Source of the DNA: Whitmania pigra
Taxonomy: Eukaryota; Annelida; Clitellata; Hirudinida; Haemopidae
Reading direction: 5' to 3'
DNA: 64,000 nucleotides
Assembly: GCA_021613335.1 (NCBI GenBank)
Contig: JAJTWR010000299.1
Location: forward strand, 1,537,001-1,601,000
Both the position numbers and the translations under genes were made by a program. Of this stretch, positions 18,106-29,332 are shown piece after piece (within the stretch, counting starts at the first letter, position 1; the number at the start of each line of letters is the position of its first letter). The notes beneath the pieces are model-generated. The model was not told where the DNA came from and ran no database searches. It saw only the letters and a list, made by a program, of their open reading frames with translations.

Positions 18106-20033
18106 CCACATAAACCGCACTAACATATCGTAAAAAACGCAACAATGGTATGGCAGTTCATTTATGTGCTGCTTTTGCATGCAGTATTATAGCGTCGTAT
18201 AGCAAGCTCATGAAAAGTTCCAGTTTTTTTTTCAATAAAACATTTTAACTTATGTTTTCATTAATAAAAATACAAAATTTATATTACTGGTACATGTTTT
18301 ACATTTTTTAACGAAAGTAAAGCGTTTTTATGTCTATGGTAAACACGAAATCGGTCTTTTTTAAAAATTAAATTTCGGTACTTGCGCTGGAGACACGTTA
18401 ACGAAACATATATTTTTAGAAAGGAAATAATCTGCAGATTTTAAATATGTTTTTAAAATTTCAAGCGCGTTAAGAAATTTTACGTTATCGGCGCTCAAAG
18501 CTTTATACGTTAACAAAAAATTCATTTTTATTCAAAATACGTTATTTTTTTACGCGCATCATTTTCTAAAGCAAGACCTTTCTAACAAAATTTTTTTTAT
18601 ATTTTTAGCTCTACGCGTTCCAGAGTTATTAGATGTCAAAGTTCTTGCTGAAGTCTTGCTAACTTCACCGTCGTCATTTATTTTTATATAAAATTCATGA
18701 AAAATAAAAAGCAACTTTTTAAAACTTCTCCTCTGCTTTTTTTCACCAAAACAAATATTGTAATAATCACGTCGGAGATCTTTGTGACCGATTGGTTTTT
18801 TTGAGCTCCGTGAATTACGTTCAGAGAATTCAGAATAATTATTCAATGAAATTTAGTTATTTATTCAAAGCTCGCTTCAACTCGTTATTATTATACAGAA
18901 CAAAACGGAAAGATTAAAAACAAACCAGATACTAAATATCTTAGTCCAAAGACATGTTAACAAATAAGTTTTTAGGATCGCATGTCTGTTTTCGGCGGCC
19001 CTGCCTTTGGGAATCACATTCGCTAAACGTTGCAACAACTGAATGAAAGTTAAGTTTGCAAAATTTGATATAAAAGATATCAAAATTCTTTGTCGTAAAA
19101 GTGAAAAAGCATCCCCTTGTGACAATTAAACATCATTGAATTGAATTTATAGGTTAAATTAGCGATTTTCTAAAACATCTAAATTTGCCCATGTACTTAC
19201 TGCAACATGGAATCCGACTTCTTATCCATCTGAAGATCTACATCAATAAAATGGGGTAAACTAAGTAAAAGTTAAAAGTAAAGTTAAAAAGAGTTATAGT
19301 ATATCGGCACCATTTTATCTAAAATATAGGATACTGAAAAAAAGCTCCAAGATGATTAGATAAATCTGCTTGATTCTTTTGATGGAAAGTGAGTAATTAT
19401 TTGTGGGTAATAATGAAAATTTATTAGATTAAATGTTTTAGACATTGTACATTTAGAATAAATTATAAATACCATGATTAATTCAATTTAAGAATCACGA
19501 TGTCTATATGTTAAGCACCTGTCACGGTACTAATAGCTCTCAGACCATATACCGGTTACATGCGCGCAGTGGCGAGTTGGTGTAAATACTGCGTGGGGCA
19601 GTATATTTGTTTTCATGTCTTTGTTGGATAATCGTGATATGTAAAGGTTAGTTTGTCCAACAAATAGATGCAATTTTAAAATAATAATATTGGATCAAGA
19701 ACAAAATTAAAATTAGCCTTCGAAACAGTGGATTTAGAGATTGTCATATTGTCACATGTTTTGTGGGAGTTAATAGTATTCATACATTTTCTTCGAGTTT
19801 TTTATTATTATATGTTTAATACATATATAAAAAGATAATGAAACAGAAACCTCAGTTTAATTGATTTTTTAAACAAAGATATTGATATTGAAATAAAAAT
19901 ATTGAGAAATATTTTAAAGGTTTTTGTTTGTGTGCATTTAGCAATGACATAGTTGTTGACATGAAATCTGTATTCTAGTCTGCATTTTCATATAAATAAA
20001 TGTTTTTAAGGTTCAGGAAAACGAGCACTGCAA
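18106..20033. other. Non-coding stretch
   Basis: AT-rich sequence. Minus-strand open frames at 18559-18846 and 18877-19125 are low in recognisable content and lack convincing splice context. An AG at 20009-20010, just upstream of the 20034 ORF, could be a splice acceptor, so a 5' exon of that gene may lie here. No other gene or RNA is seen. Confidence 0.5.
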
Positions 20034-21383
20034 ATGATTCCATTCAATGAAGCAGTTTTAAGAACTTTTGAAAATGCTCCTGATGAAAATGCACAAGGAA
20101 AGAAAGAAACTTTTTTTTATCCACTGAAAACTCATAAACAAGCCAGGGCTTTTGCTAGGGCAATTCAAAGACATGGCCTACCTTTCGAACAACTCTGCAA
20201 AGAATTGAATGAGACAGTTGACAACTTTAAACTCTGGGAATCTAAGAAAGGAGCACCACTGGTAGGAACACGTTTGATGGACAAAGTGAACTCATATATT
20301 GAAACTGTTTTCGTTCGCACTGGTGACAAATATTGTAAATCATTAAAATTGGAAGAGTCAGTTAAACTAAAGGAAGGCAATGAAATACAGAATGATGACA
20401 AGATATGCAAAGAAAATGCATATCATGTTGTAAGTGAACCTAAATGTGAAGTTGCAGAAATTAAAATTGAAGTTTCAATCCAGCACTTAAATAATAAAGA
20501 AGCTCCTCCTTCATCCAAGCCTGTTGCAAAAAAGATTTCCAGCAAAAATTCAAATGAAACAAAAAGATTTGTTGAAAAATTTTGTGATCTGAATTTTGTG
20601 CCCTCTCAGAAATCTCTAATGTCGAACTCTGATGTAGATCAGTTGAATTTTGTGAATAGTGCTTCAATCCAAAAAGTTGGATTTTCAAAAAGTCAAGCAA
20701 CAAAGAACATCTCTAAAATCCAAGTATTGATTGACAAATTCAACAGACTTAGTAGAAAAGAGGCTTCAAACAGCAAGGGATTTGTAAATAGAGACTTATA
20801 TGTTTTAAAAGGAAGCAGTTCTCAGCTTGAAAAGAAATCATTTGTGGACAAATTGTCGTTGCATCATTATAGCTCTAACAAAGGGGAAAATGTGTCTTCA
20901 CCTGTTTCAAATGTCGATGGTTGTAAAGTCATTCACAATCAGGGAGAAGATTATAAAAATAAAGAAATGTTTGTTTCTTCTGAACGAGTCGATTCATCAT
21001 TCAAGCATGTCAAAAGAGCTTTCAGCAACCACAATGCAAAAAGCGCCATTCAAGACCTAAAACTGCAGCCAAGGATATCAACTTTGTCTTTTAACAAAGA
21101 AATATCTTCTAGAAAGATACATCCAGAAAGTACAGCAAAAGTTAAAAATTTGTTTAATTGTTTGGATAAGAAGGACATGACAACATCAGGTGATAAGCCT
21201 CTCCCCAATGTTTCCAGTCATTTTATTGCTGGCCAAGCCAACAACAATTCTTATAAAATTGCACAAAATAAGGAGTCAAAAGAAAACACCAATTTTCAGA
21301 TCAAAGCCAACCTTGGTCTCAAGTTTGGAATCAGTGTGGCAAGCATTATTTCAAAGTTCAATAAACTCCAAGAAAGAAAATAA
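20034..21383 (+). CDS. Unrecognised 449-aa protein with a repeated V/I-x-K-F-x-x-L motif
   Basis: A long uninterrupted frame in AT-rich surroundings, so it is very likely a real exon. The first ~95 residues look folded (FYPLKTHKQARAFARAIQRH, then PFEQLCKELNETVDNF). The rest is Ser/Lys/Asn-rich and probably disordered. A short motif recurs: RFVEKFCDL (178-186), VLIDKFNRL (231-239), SFVDKLSL (269-276) and, at the C-terminus, SIISKFNKL (437-445). I do not recognise the family; recurring amphipathic motifs suggest partner docking, which is inference. The frame is open upstream only to 20010, after TTTTTAAG, a plausible splice acceptor, so the true start may be in an upstream exon. TAA stop at 21381-21383. 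Confidence 0.75.
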   Translation: MIPFNEAVLRTFENAPDENAQGKKETFFYPLKTHKQARAFARAIQRHGLPFEQLCKELNETVDNFKLWESKKGAPLVGTRLMDKVNSYIETVFVRTGDKYCKSLKLEESVKLKEGNEIQNDDKICKENAYHVVSEPKCEVAEIKIEVSIQHLNNKEAPPSSKPVAKKISSKNSNETKRFVEKFCDLNFVPSQKSLMSNSDVDQLNFVNSASIQKVGFSKSQATKNISKIQVLIDKFNRLSRKEASNSKGFVNRDLYVLKGSSSQLEKKSFVDKLSLHHYSSNKGENVSSPVSNVDGCKVIHNQGEDYKNKEMFVSSERVDSSFKHVKRAFSNHNAKSAIQDLKLQPRISTLSFNKEISSRKIHPESTAKVKNLFNCLDKKDMTTSGDKPLPNVSSHFIAGQANNNSYKIAQNKESKENTNFQIKANLGLKFGISVASIISKFNKLQERK

Positions 21384-22100
21384 ATTGAATTGGGTTGAAT
21401 TGAATCAAATGTTTGTGAATATTCTTGATGCTTCTGAGTTGTTTTCAATCAATGCATTTGTTGATTCCCTTGTTTCTTTCATTTGTTGCTTCTGTTGTGA
21501 ATTTGAAACATTCCATAACTAATACTTATTTCCTTATCTTTGTATCTGTGATAAATTGAAGGCGGTTATTTTGCTGAGAATTATACTGCTAAGATATTTT
21601 GAGAGGCTTTTGAAATCTTTGAATAATCAATTATTAATCATGTTATTTTAATGGTAGGCTCAGTATTTTATTGCAGTGTTAAACTGGCTTTAAAATCATA
21701 GTTTGGCAAGAAAACTTAAAATTGCAGAACTCAAATGATGGAATAGTTTTCATATTCTACCAGAACATTTGCATATTAATTGAAAAATGTTTTGTGATCA
21801 GAAGGTCTTCAGCTAGTCTGCTCTTGTCACTTTAACTGGGCAAAAAGGGTTTGAAATGCTTCTGTAATAATAAGCAATAAACATTTTATCAATTTCAATC
21901 GGTCAACGTTGAGGCTGTTTCTCGAATTCATTGATAAAGGATGTGTAAATTCATGCTTATCACTTGTTATTGGTTTTTTATTATTCTGCAAGTTTTGAAA
22001 AAGATTCATCTGGTGATGCCTTAAAAGAACTTATAAAGGAGTGACTTTTATTAATAAATATTACATATTGAAATGTCTATTAATGACATAAACGTCATAT
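21384..22100. other. 3' flank of the 449-aa gene
   Basis: No gene seen. Polyadenylation-type AATAAA motifs occur at the stop (near 21378) and near 21878. The remainder is AT-rich and leads into the inverted-repeat element. Confidence 0.5.
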
Positions 22101-22289
22101 GGTGACCCGTCAAAATAGCCCAGCGACAAAAGAGACCCGTCAAATCATCCCCATCAATGTATCTTTATAAAAAAATATTTATATGAGTTGAAGACATTAA
22201 CCGATAACTTATTTCAAATTTGATTAAATGAAATGAGTTTTATATTTTGACGGGGCTATTTTGTCGCCGGGCTATTATGACGGGGTGCC
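22101..22289. mobile_element. Short inverted-repeat element (MITE-like, 189 bp)
   Basis: The left end (22101-22146, GGTGACCCGTCAAAATAGCC...) and right end (22244-22289, ...GGGCTATTATGACGGGGTGCC) are imperfect inverted repeats of about 46 bp around an AT-rich centre. It has no coding capacity. A related fragment lies at 17141-17179. Family and target duplication are unresolved. Confidence 0.75.
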
Positions 22290-22320
22290 GATATATCGTT
22301 TGTGCAACATACTGTTACCG

Positions 22321-22415
22321 ATTGGGGTCGCGACTCATAGTGGTTCAATGTGGCTCGCAGCAACTACAAAATTTTCAAAATTGGCTCTCAGGTTCCTACG
22401 GTCTGGCCATCCCTG
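22321..22415. mobile_element. hAT-type terminal fragment
   Basis: The sequence runs ...ATGTGGCTCGCAGC...TTGGCTCTCAGG...GGCCATCCCTG. Its reverse complement begins CAGGGATGGCCAGACCGTAG, the form of a different hAT terminal-repeat family from the one at 17767. The flanking octamers of the two do not match, so they are separate insertions. Confidence 0.55.
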
Positions 22416-22692
22416 CCCTAGATCATAGAAAAGGCGGAAACAGAATCAAGTCATGTCATAGCCTCATTGGCACGTCTTTACAATAAATAAGCAACAAATG
22501 ACAAAATAAATCAGATTGATAACTTCATTTCTTTTAAAGAGTCTGTCAATACAGCCAGGCCAAAACCTCTAAAAATTAAAAAAATATTAAAAATTAATAA
22601 AAATGAGAACACACTTTCACAAGCAGAGTTTCAAAAGGTTGGCGCGATCGGAGGAGCTCAGTTATTTGCTTAATGCAATCATTGATTGCCAA
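22416..22692. other. Short non-coding gap
   Basis: No gene seen. It contains the presumed 3' UTR of the minus-strand PDZ gene. Plus-strand TTTATT motifs near 22484-22512 would be AATAAA on the coding strand. Confidence 0.4.
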
Positions 22693-25600
22693 TCAATTAG
22701 TTTTGGCATGATCCCAGTGTTTGTGATCTAGTGAGCTCATGTTGGGTTGCCACATATTCCGACTAGAATTCATGGGAAGGCTGTCACTTTGACTAAAGCT
22801 AGAATTACTTGCGAAGTTGTGGCCGTGGGACTTGAAGTTACGTGGCAACGTCGAATAAGTGTTCTGCTGGCTGGCATAAGTGCGACTGAAAGCAGGCATT
22901 TGAGGATTGCTTGGTGACCACGGATTATGTGCTGTGTAAAAATTTGGTTTAGTCCCACTTTCTTCAAAATGGCTTGGTGCCATAAATGATGAGCGTTCAA
23001 ATCTTTCTCTGGTCGACTGTAACTGTTGTCCTCTGGAGCTCACATTGAAACGAGTCGAGAGCATTTGACTTGCAGGATTTGTGAAAGAAAATGGCTGATA
23101 CGAGTGCTGAGGAACATTGTAATTGTAGGTCTGGGAAGTGTTTATTTGGTTTGCAAGAGAGGCTGACGAAAGATTATTCGGTTGGTTCTGCTGTAAAGGG
23201 AACTTTGAATATTGGCGCGTATCGAAGGCTGGTCTTTCTTTTGCAATCTTTTGAGGAGGTGTGAATGTTTGCAGTGCAGACGAATGACTGGATGATAATT
23301 TCAGTTGGTCTGCCCCAAACTTCCGACCATAAGGAGCGCTTTGCTGAAAACTGTTTGATGCCTGGGGAAAATTGTAATAAGGTTTGGTTGGTGGAAAAGC
23401 TGTGTGTTTCCATCCAGATGGAGACGCGATGCCATGAGTGTAAAAGTCATGCATGAACTTCTCTGATGATTCGGCATTTCTTGGCTGCATGGGAGTCCAA
23501 TAATTAGCTGAACTTAATGGCTGTTGTTGTGACGAATTGACGACAATCTCCTCTTTCGGCTTGAAACCGTGGTCACTTGTTCGAAAGTGATTTCCAGGAG
23601 TCTTTAGAGGGAGAATGACACTAGGCGGCATCCTGTTCGGTATTGCTTCAATAAAAATGTTTATTCCTTTTGAGATAAAAATTATTTCTAGTCAGATTTA
23701 ATATTTAAAAACAAATAAGTTGGTACCTGTTGTTTCTTTTGGAGACACATTAGCAGACCGATCGTATGTCTTGACAGTTCCACCGGATTTGTTTTGGATT
23801 GTAACGGAGCTTTTGGGCATGTTGACCGTTGGCAATGGGTTAAGGGCTCTGGATTGACTGCTAAATGAAAATTTTCTTTCCTTAGGGATTTGATTTTTGG
23901 ATTCATTCTTAGCGTCCTGAAGTACAGTTGAGGTGTCTTGAATGAGATCGACAGTTTTAGGATCTGAGTGTTGATGTGCCGCAACAGCTTGAGTGTCTGA
24001 GGGTTTATCCTCCCCCCTTCTAAAACTTGTGACATCGGTTGAATTTCTTTCGGTTACTTTGTTTGACCCTGTGCTTAGCGAAAAGTTGGTAGGTCTTGAA
24101 AACGAAGTTGGTGGATTGCGAGCTGTTGAAAGGACACTGAGACTATTAGAACGTATTCTGGTCGCAGGCATGATCTGTTTCTTGGTTGAAGAAGATGTTA
24201 TTTGAACCGAACTTTGAATCTTGGTATCATCTTGTTTGTCACGTTGATTCTCAGTATGCAATACCTGATGGGGAGTCTGTAGCAGCTCTTTTGAACTTTT
24301 AATGTTGTGTGACTGTCTGGAAAACTGAACATTTTCAGAAGGAATTTCCCCCTCGTTTAAAAGAATGGATTCTTTTGGTATTCCAACTATTGAATTAGAC
24401 CGTATGGAAAATTGAGCTCTTCGTGAAATTGGAGCAGCCGTTGAAGGTCTCATTTGTAGAGGAGTAATGTTCAGCTTGCCTCTTGGAACTACTGGCCTAT
24501 TTTCAGTCGATATCGTATTTTCGCCTGGAACAGCCAATGAAAAACGTCTTATGCTCACTTTGGTTTGAGTCATTGGGACCTTTTGATTCTTTTTAATCTC
24601 ATCAGTAGACAATTTGAATTGCATGTTAGTCTTGTATCGAGGTTCTTCAGAGGCACATCTGACGCTCCTGCTGCGAGGTAGATCGTGACATGGCTCAGGG
24701 CTTTGCTTAACCAAGGTCTTGCTTGCCTCTTCAAACATTTGCAAATTTAACTCCTTTCTCAATTCTTCTTCTAATTCCTTTTCCAGAACTTCCGTCGTTT
24801 GTGCAATGTTTTTTAATCGCGATGGGACAAGATGACGCTTTTGAGAGCCATTTTCCGTTCTGTTGGGTCTTTCGCGTCTTTTTTCAGACATCCTTCCATT
24901 TTCGTCGACTTTTCTTTCTTCCGAATCCGACCTACGACCCAAATAATCTTCTTTCTGAACTGATTTGACGAGATTGGAGAAATTATTTTGCTTAACTTTC
25001 TGACTTCCAACGAGCTTGAACGGAGTTTGTCTATGATGGTCATAAGGTGGAGTTTGAGAAATGCAACCCGTTGACTGCCTTCTAGTGACCGTTAAATTCT
25101 GGTTTCCAGTGAGATCTGCAATTTCCTTAGGAGTGAGACGCCGTGTGGATTCGCCAAGATTGGAGAATGCGTTGATAACTTCCAAAGAATTCTTGGCATT
25201 TCTAGAATTTTACAACTTCTTGAGAATTTACTTTCATTTTTTAATTCAATAACATTTAGCACAATAAACTATAAATCTTCTGGAACTTTAAGAATGCATA
25301 AATTAGATGGATAAACTAACCGGAGAACAAGCATGTTAAGGACATCGCTGATGTCTGTGAGAGCAGTTACTGCCACGTGAGAAAGACCTTCGCAGTTGAT
25401 GCCATTGACGCACAGTATGACATCTCCGAGTTGAAGACCCGATTTTTCAGCCTTGCTGTGCTGCCTTATCTGAGCGTGTAAAATGTTATTGCCTGATTAT
25501 GTTATTTTGGTGTACTTGTGACAGTCTTAAAACGACGCGTTTATGTTTGTGATAAAATACAAAACAGTTATTTTAGCGGGACAGCAGAAATACAGTTCAA

Positions 25601-26420
25601 CAATGATTCACCAGTGTTGTTTTAGTTTCATTGACGGATAAAAAACACTTTCGTTCATGTTTGTTTTGACATGGAAACAACTTATTTACAGCAGCAAAAA
25701 CTGCTGCTCTTTGAGAGAGTTGTAATAAAATCTTTTAGCAGAAAAGATCGTTTTTGCTGTTCTTCGAGGGGCGGTATTTGGTAATATTTTTATCAACGTA
25801 TTGTAATATTACAACTATGTAATTTGAGATCTGTGTCGATATTAGCTTATGAACGTATGTCTTTAAAATTTAAATTCAATGCTGCAATTCTGATTCATGG
25901 ATATATTCAGATTCATCTAAAGAAAATGCCACACCAATCTCAACATCACCTTTCAAATCACTAAAAATCAAAATATCACTTGGAGACCTCATCCGGTTGA
26001 GCGATAGTTAGCCCCTCTGAAAAAGCTTAAACGGCCTCCCTCTATAAGTAATACTTAATATTAATAATCCTTCCTTGCATCTCATCAATCCTTTGTCTGG
26101 TTTATCTACAAAAATAGCAACAATTTCTCTTCTCCCAACTGAATTTCTTTTACGTAGGTGGTCCTTAGCGAGATGTTATTACCCGTAGGCTGTTTCTTTT
26201 ATCATAATACAATATATTAAATACATAACCATTTTATTTATAGGCTAATTATCTAGAGTTTAAAATTTTTTGATCCAGTTTAATATTCTTAAAAATAAGA
26301 TCAACTAAGAAAGCAATAGCAGCAACAACAACGATGACGACGACGACGAAAAGAATAATGATAACAAGAAGATAATAAGAAGATAATAAGTAAGAAGAAT
26401 AAGAATAAGAAGAAGAAGAA

Positions 26421-26451
<31 letters not shown>

Positions 26452-27344
26452 AATAATAATAAGAAGAAGAATAAGAAGAAGAATAGAAGAATAAGAAGAA
26501 GAAGAAGATATAAGAAAAGAATAAGAAGAAGAAGAAGAGAAGAAGAAGAATAAGAAGATAGAATAATAACAAGAACAAGAATAAAGAACAGAACAAGAAT
26601 AAGACAAGAACAAGAAATCAGAAACAATAACAAGAACAAGAACAGAACAATAACAATACAAGAACAATAACAGAAACAAGAACAAGAACAAGAACTAATA
26701 ACAGACAAGAAATAAGAAGAACAAGAACAAGAACAATAACAATAACAAGAACAAGACAATAACAAGAAACAAGACCAAGAACAATAACAATAACAATAAC
26801 AATAACAAGAACATAAGAACCAATAACAAGAACAATAACAATAACAATAACAAAACAAAACAATAACAATAACAATAACAATAACAATAACAATAACATA
26901 ACAATAACAAGAACAATAACAATAACAAGAACAATAACAAGAACAATAACAAAACAATAACAACAATAACAATAACAATAACAATAACAATAACAATAAC
27001 AATAACAATAACAATAACAATAACAATAACAAAACAATAACAATAACAATAACAATAACAAAAAACAAAACAATAACAATAACAATAACAATAACAATAA
27101 CAAAACAATAACAATAACAATAACAATAACAATAACAATAACAATAACAATAACAATAACATAACAATAACAATAACAATAACAAGAACAATAACAATAA
27201 CAATAACAATAACAATAACAATAACAATAACAATAACAATAACAATAACAATAACAATAACAATAAAATAACAATAACAATAACAATAACAATAACAATA
27301 ACAATAACAATAACAATAACAATAACAATAACAATAACAATAAC

Positions 27345-27415
<71 letters not shown>

Positions 27416-28300
27416 GTGAGTTTAATATATGCAGACATTCATTAGAAATTTTTGATTCATTATCTTTGTACATTTCCCAAATGTTAGCAGGTCGATATTT
27501 TATCTGGCTGGATTGATTGAAGTACCACGCGTGACTAACACAATCCTTATCGTGCGCTGCTTCTTTCTATCGGAATTCCAAATGCTTCATTCTTCCAAAC
27601 TGCGAGCATTTTATGCACCAGAATTATTTTTAAGTTAATAATATTTACTAGTTTTAAATTACAGCTCAAAATCAATCTTTCTTTACAGCTTAATAAGCAT
27701 CTGAACCGCTCTAATAATAATAATATTAATTAAATCATAACTCAGTGTCACCTTTGTGATGACATTTGTGGTTATGAAACATAGAATTTCGAAAAAAGAA
27801 CCAAAAAATTGCGATACGAGAACAAATTATCAATTTTCAAAGCATTATGTTCTCGTCGCTTTGAAGTTGAAGTAATTTTATGTTAAAAAATCTCATGTAA
27901 ATATAAATTATGGGCAATTAAATCATAATAAAATGATCAACACAACTATTAAAATGTGCGAAAACTGATTCAATTCGGTAAATGTTTGTCAGCGGGATTA
28001 ATATTGGCAGCAAAGCTTTCAGTTTCTCACCAAACTTCTTCGCTAATTTCTTTTTAAATGGCTTAAATGCAAGTACATAAAAATCTGCAACTACCAAGGA
28101 AATAAATGCAGCTTTTTGAAATAAAGACATTGTTCAAGCTATGTTACAAAAAAATAAATTTTCAATAAAAATTAATTTCTAATAAAAGAAATCTAAACAA
28201 CCTTAGACACAGCATAGAATCTATCATCTTCTTTAAGGGCAGAAAGTCTGAAACCCAGTGGAAGTCCACCAAGAAGGGTGATCACAATTTGCTTGCTCAT
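22693..28300 (-). CDS. PDZ-domain protein with long disordered tail (892 aa, 4 exons)
   Basis: Exons on the minus strand: 28300-28202 (ATG), 25469-25317, 25200-23727 and 23645-22693 (stop). The first two exons form one N-terminal PDZ domain. MSKQIVITLLGGLPLGFRL supplies the carboxylate-binding loop (GLPLGF), and KSGLQLGDVILCVNGINCEG with TALTDISDVLNMLVLR supplies the second half. The other ~800 residues are Ser/Thr/Gln/Asn-rich and disordered, with one charged coiled-coil-like stretch (EVLEKELEEELRKELNLQ). A PDZ domain at the extreme N-terminus resembles enigma/ZASP and synaptopodin-2 proteins, but no LIM domain is present, so I give no symbol. The exon 2 donor that keeps frame is TTA|GTTTAT (25317). 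A better-looking CG|GTTAGT donor (25321) would break it. Confidence 0.88.
26304..27415. repeat. Compound microsatellite, about 1.1 kb, in PDZ-gene intron 1
   Basis: The repeat changes motif along its length. Plus strand, left to right: short AAC and GAC runs (26304-26350), AAG with interspersed AATAAG (26350-26560), AAC/AAG hexamers of ACAAGA type (26560-26800), an AATAAC hexamer array (about 26800-27347) and pure AAT (about 27347-27415). Long ORFs reported in all minus-strand frames here are translations of the repeat. Confidence 0.97.
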
Positions 28301-29332
28301 TTGGCGAAAGTTTGCCACGTGTGCACTCAAAAACACCAATCAAGACAAAACGAAATTTTCTGAAACTGAACTAATAATGCTCTTTTGCTCCTTTTTGAGG
28401 TTCTTTTCCAAATTCTGCAGCGGAAAAATCGAAAACGTTCAGAAACGTATCACAGAAAAATAAGGCTTCATACAAATTCGATAAAAGAAAGATCTGTTAA
28501 ATAAGAACCACTAGTTAGTTTGGCACGCCCAGATGAGTCTGAAGTTAGCTGCTCTGGAATTGTTGCAAGAATAGCTGAACTTCAGAAAGCAGCAGGCTTC
28601 AGCATAAGCAATTCTCTCCACCCTCTCTTCGTGGAATTTTTATACTTTCCTCAAATTTCAAGTAATTTTGTCCTTAACAATAATGGACATGCAGTAGTTC
28701 AATTGTGAATGCGTAATCTCTTAATTTCATGCTTAATTAATGCTTAATAACTCGCATTTACTTGAGTTTTAATGGAATTTCTAAAGACTTGGCCGAATCA
28801 CTAAAGAAACTTCAAGAAATCAATGTTTATCGAATAATGATTTTTGCTTTTCCTTAAGTGTTTAAGAAAAAAATTTTCAAAATAGACAAAATATTTAATT
28901 AAAAAATGCCAAGTTCAATTATGTTTCCACATCCGTTGTTTAATTAAAACCGTCCGTATTTTGACCTGTAGAACGAACTAAATTTTTTAATGCAACAAAT
29001 GAAGACTTTATAGAATACACTAGCTTCCACAAGAAGCTTTCAGAGTTACGCATTGGTCTTTAAAATAAAACATAAATACAAAATATTGCGCTGCATAAAT
29101 TATATTAACACTTATTTAATAAGTTAAGCCTGTATGTTTATCCACGTATATGTGTTGTGAAAGAAGGAAACTTATTAACTTTGGAAAGAAATATAAATCC
29201 CCAAATTATCGCGTCAGTTGTTTGTTTGTGTTTGTTTGCTAGAGCATAGGTGAGAATGTTCGATGGATCAGCCCAATTTAATCTACTGACTATGTGGTTA
29301 ACTTCACTAGCTTTATCTTTCAACATTTCAGA
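28301..29332. other. Divergent intergenic region between the PDZ gene and golgin-84
   Basis: About 1 kb separates the two start codons. The sequence TTTCAG directly precedes the golgin-84 ATG, so a 5' UTR intron for golgin-84 probably lies here. No TATA box is convincing and no other gene is seen. Confidence 0.5.

Noticed and set aside
17767..22415. A single 4.6-kb hAT element enclosing the 449-aa ORF, using the CAGGGAT ends at both sides
   Set aside because: The inner terminal sequences belong to different patterns (CAACCTTTTT versus GGCCAGACCG) and flanking octamers do not match, so these are separate remnants.
26249..27473. Very long hydrophobic ORFs (Leu/Ile/Val/Tyr/Cys runs) in all minus-strand frames
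   Set aside because: They are translations of the AAT/AATAAC/AAG microsatellite. No start, splice or codon signal supports coding.
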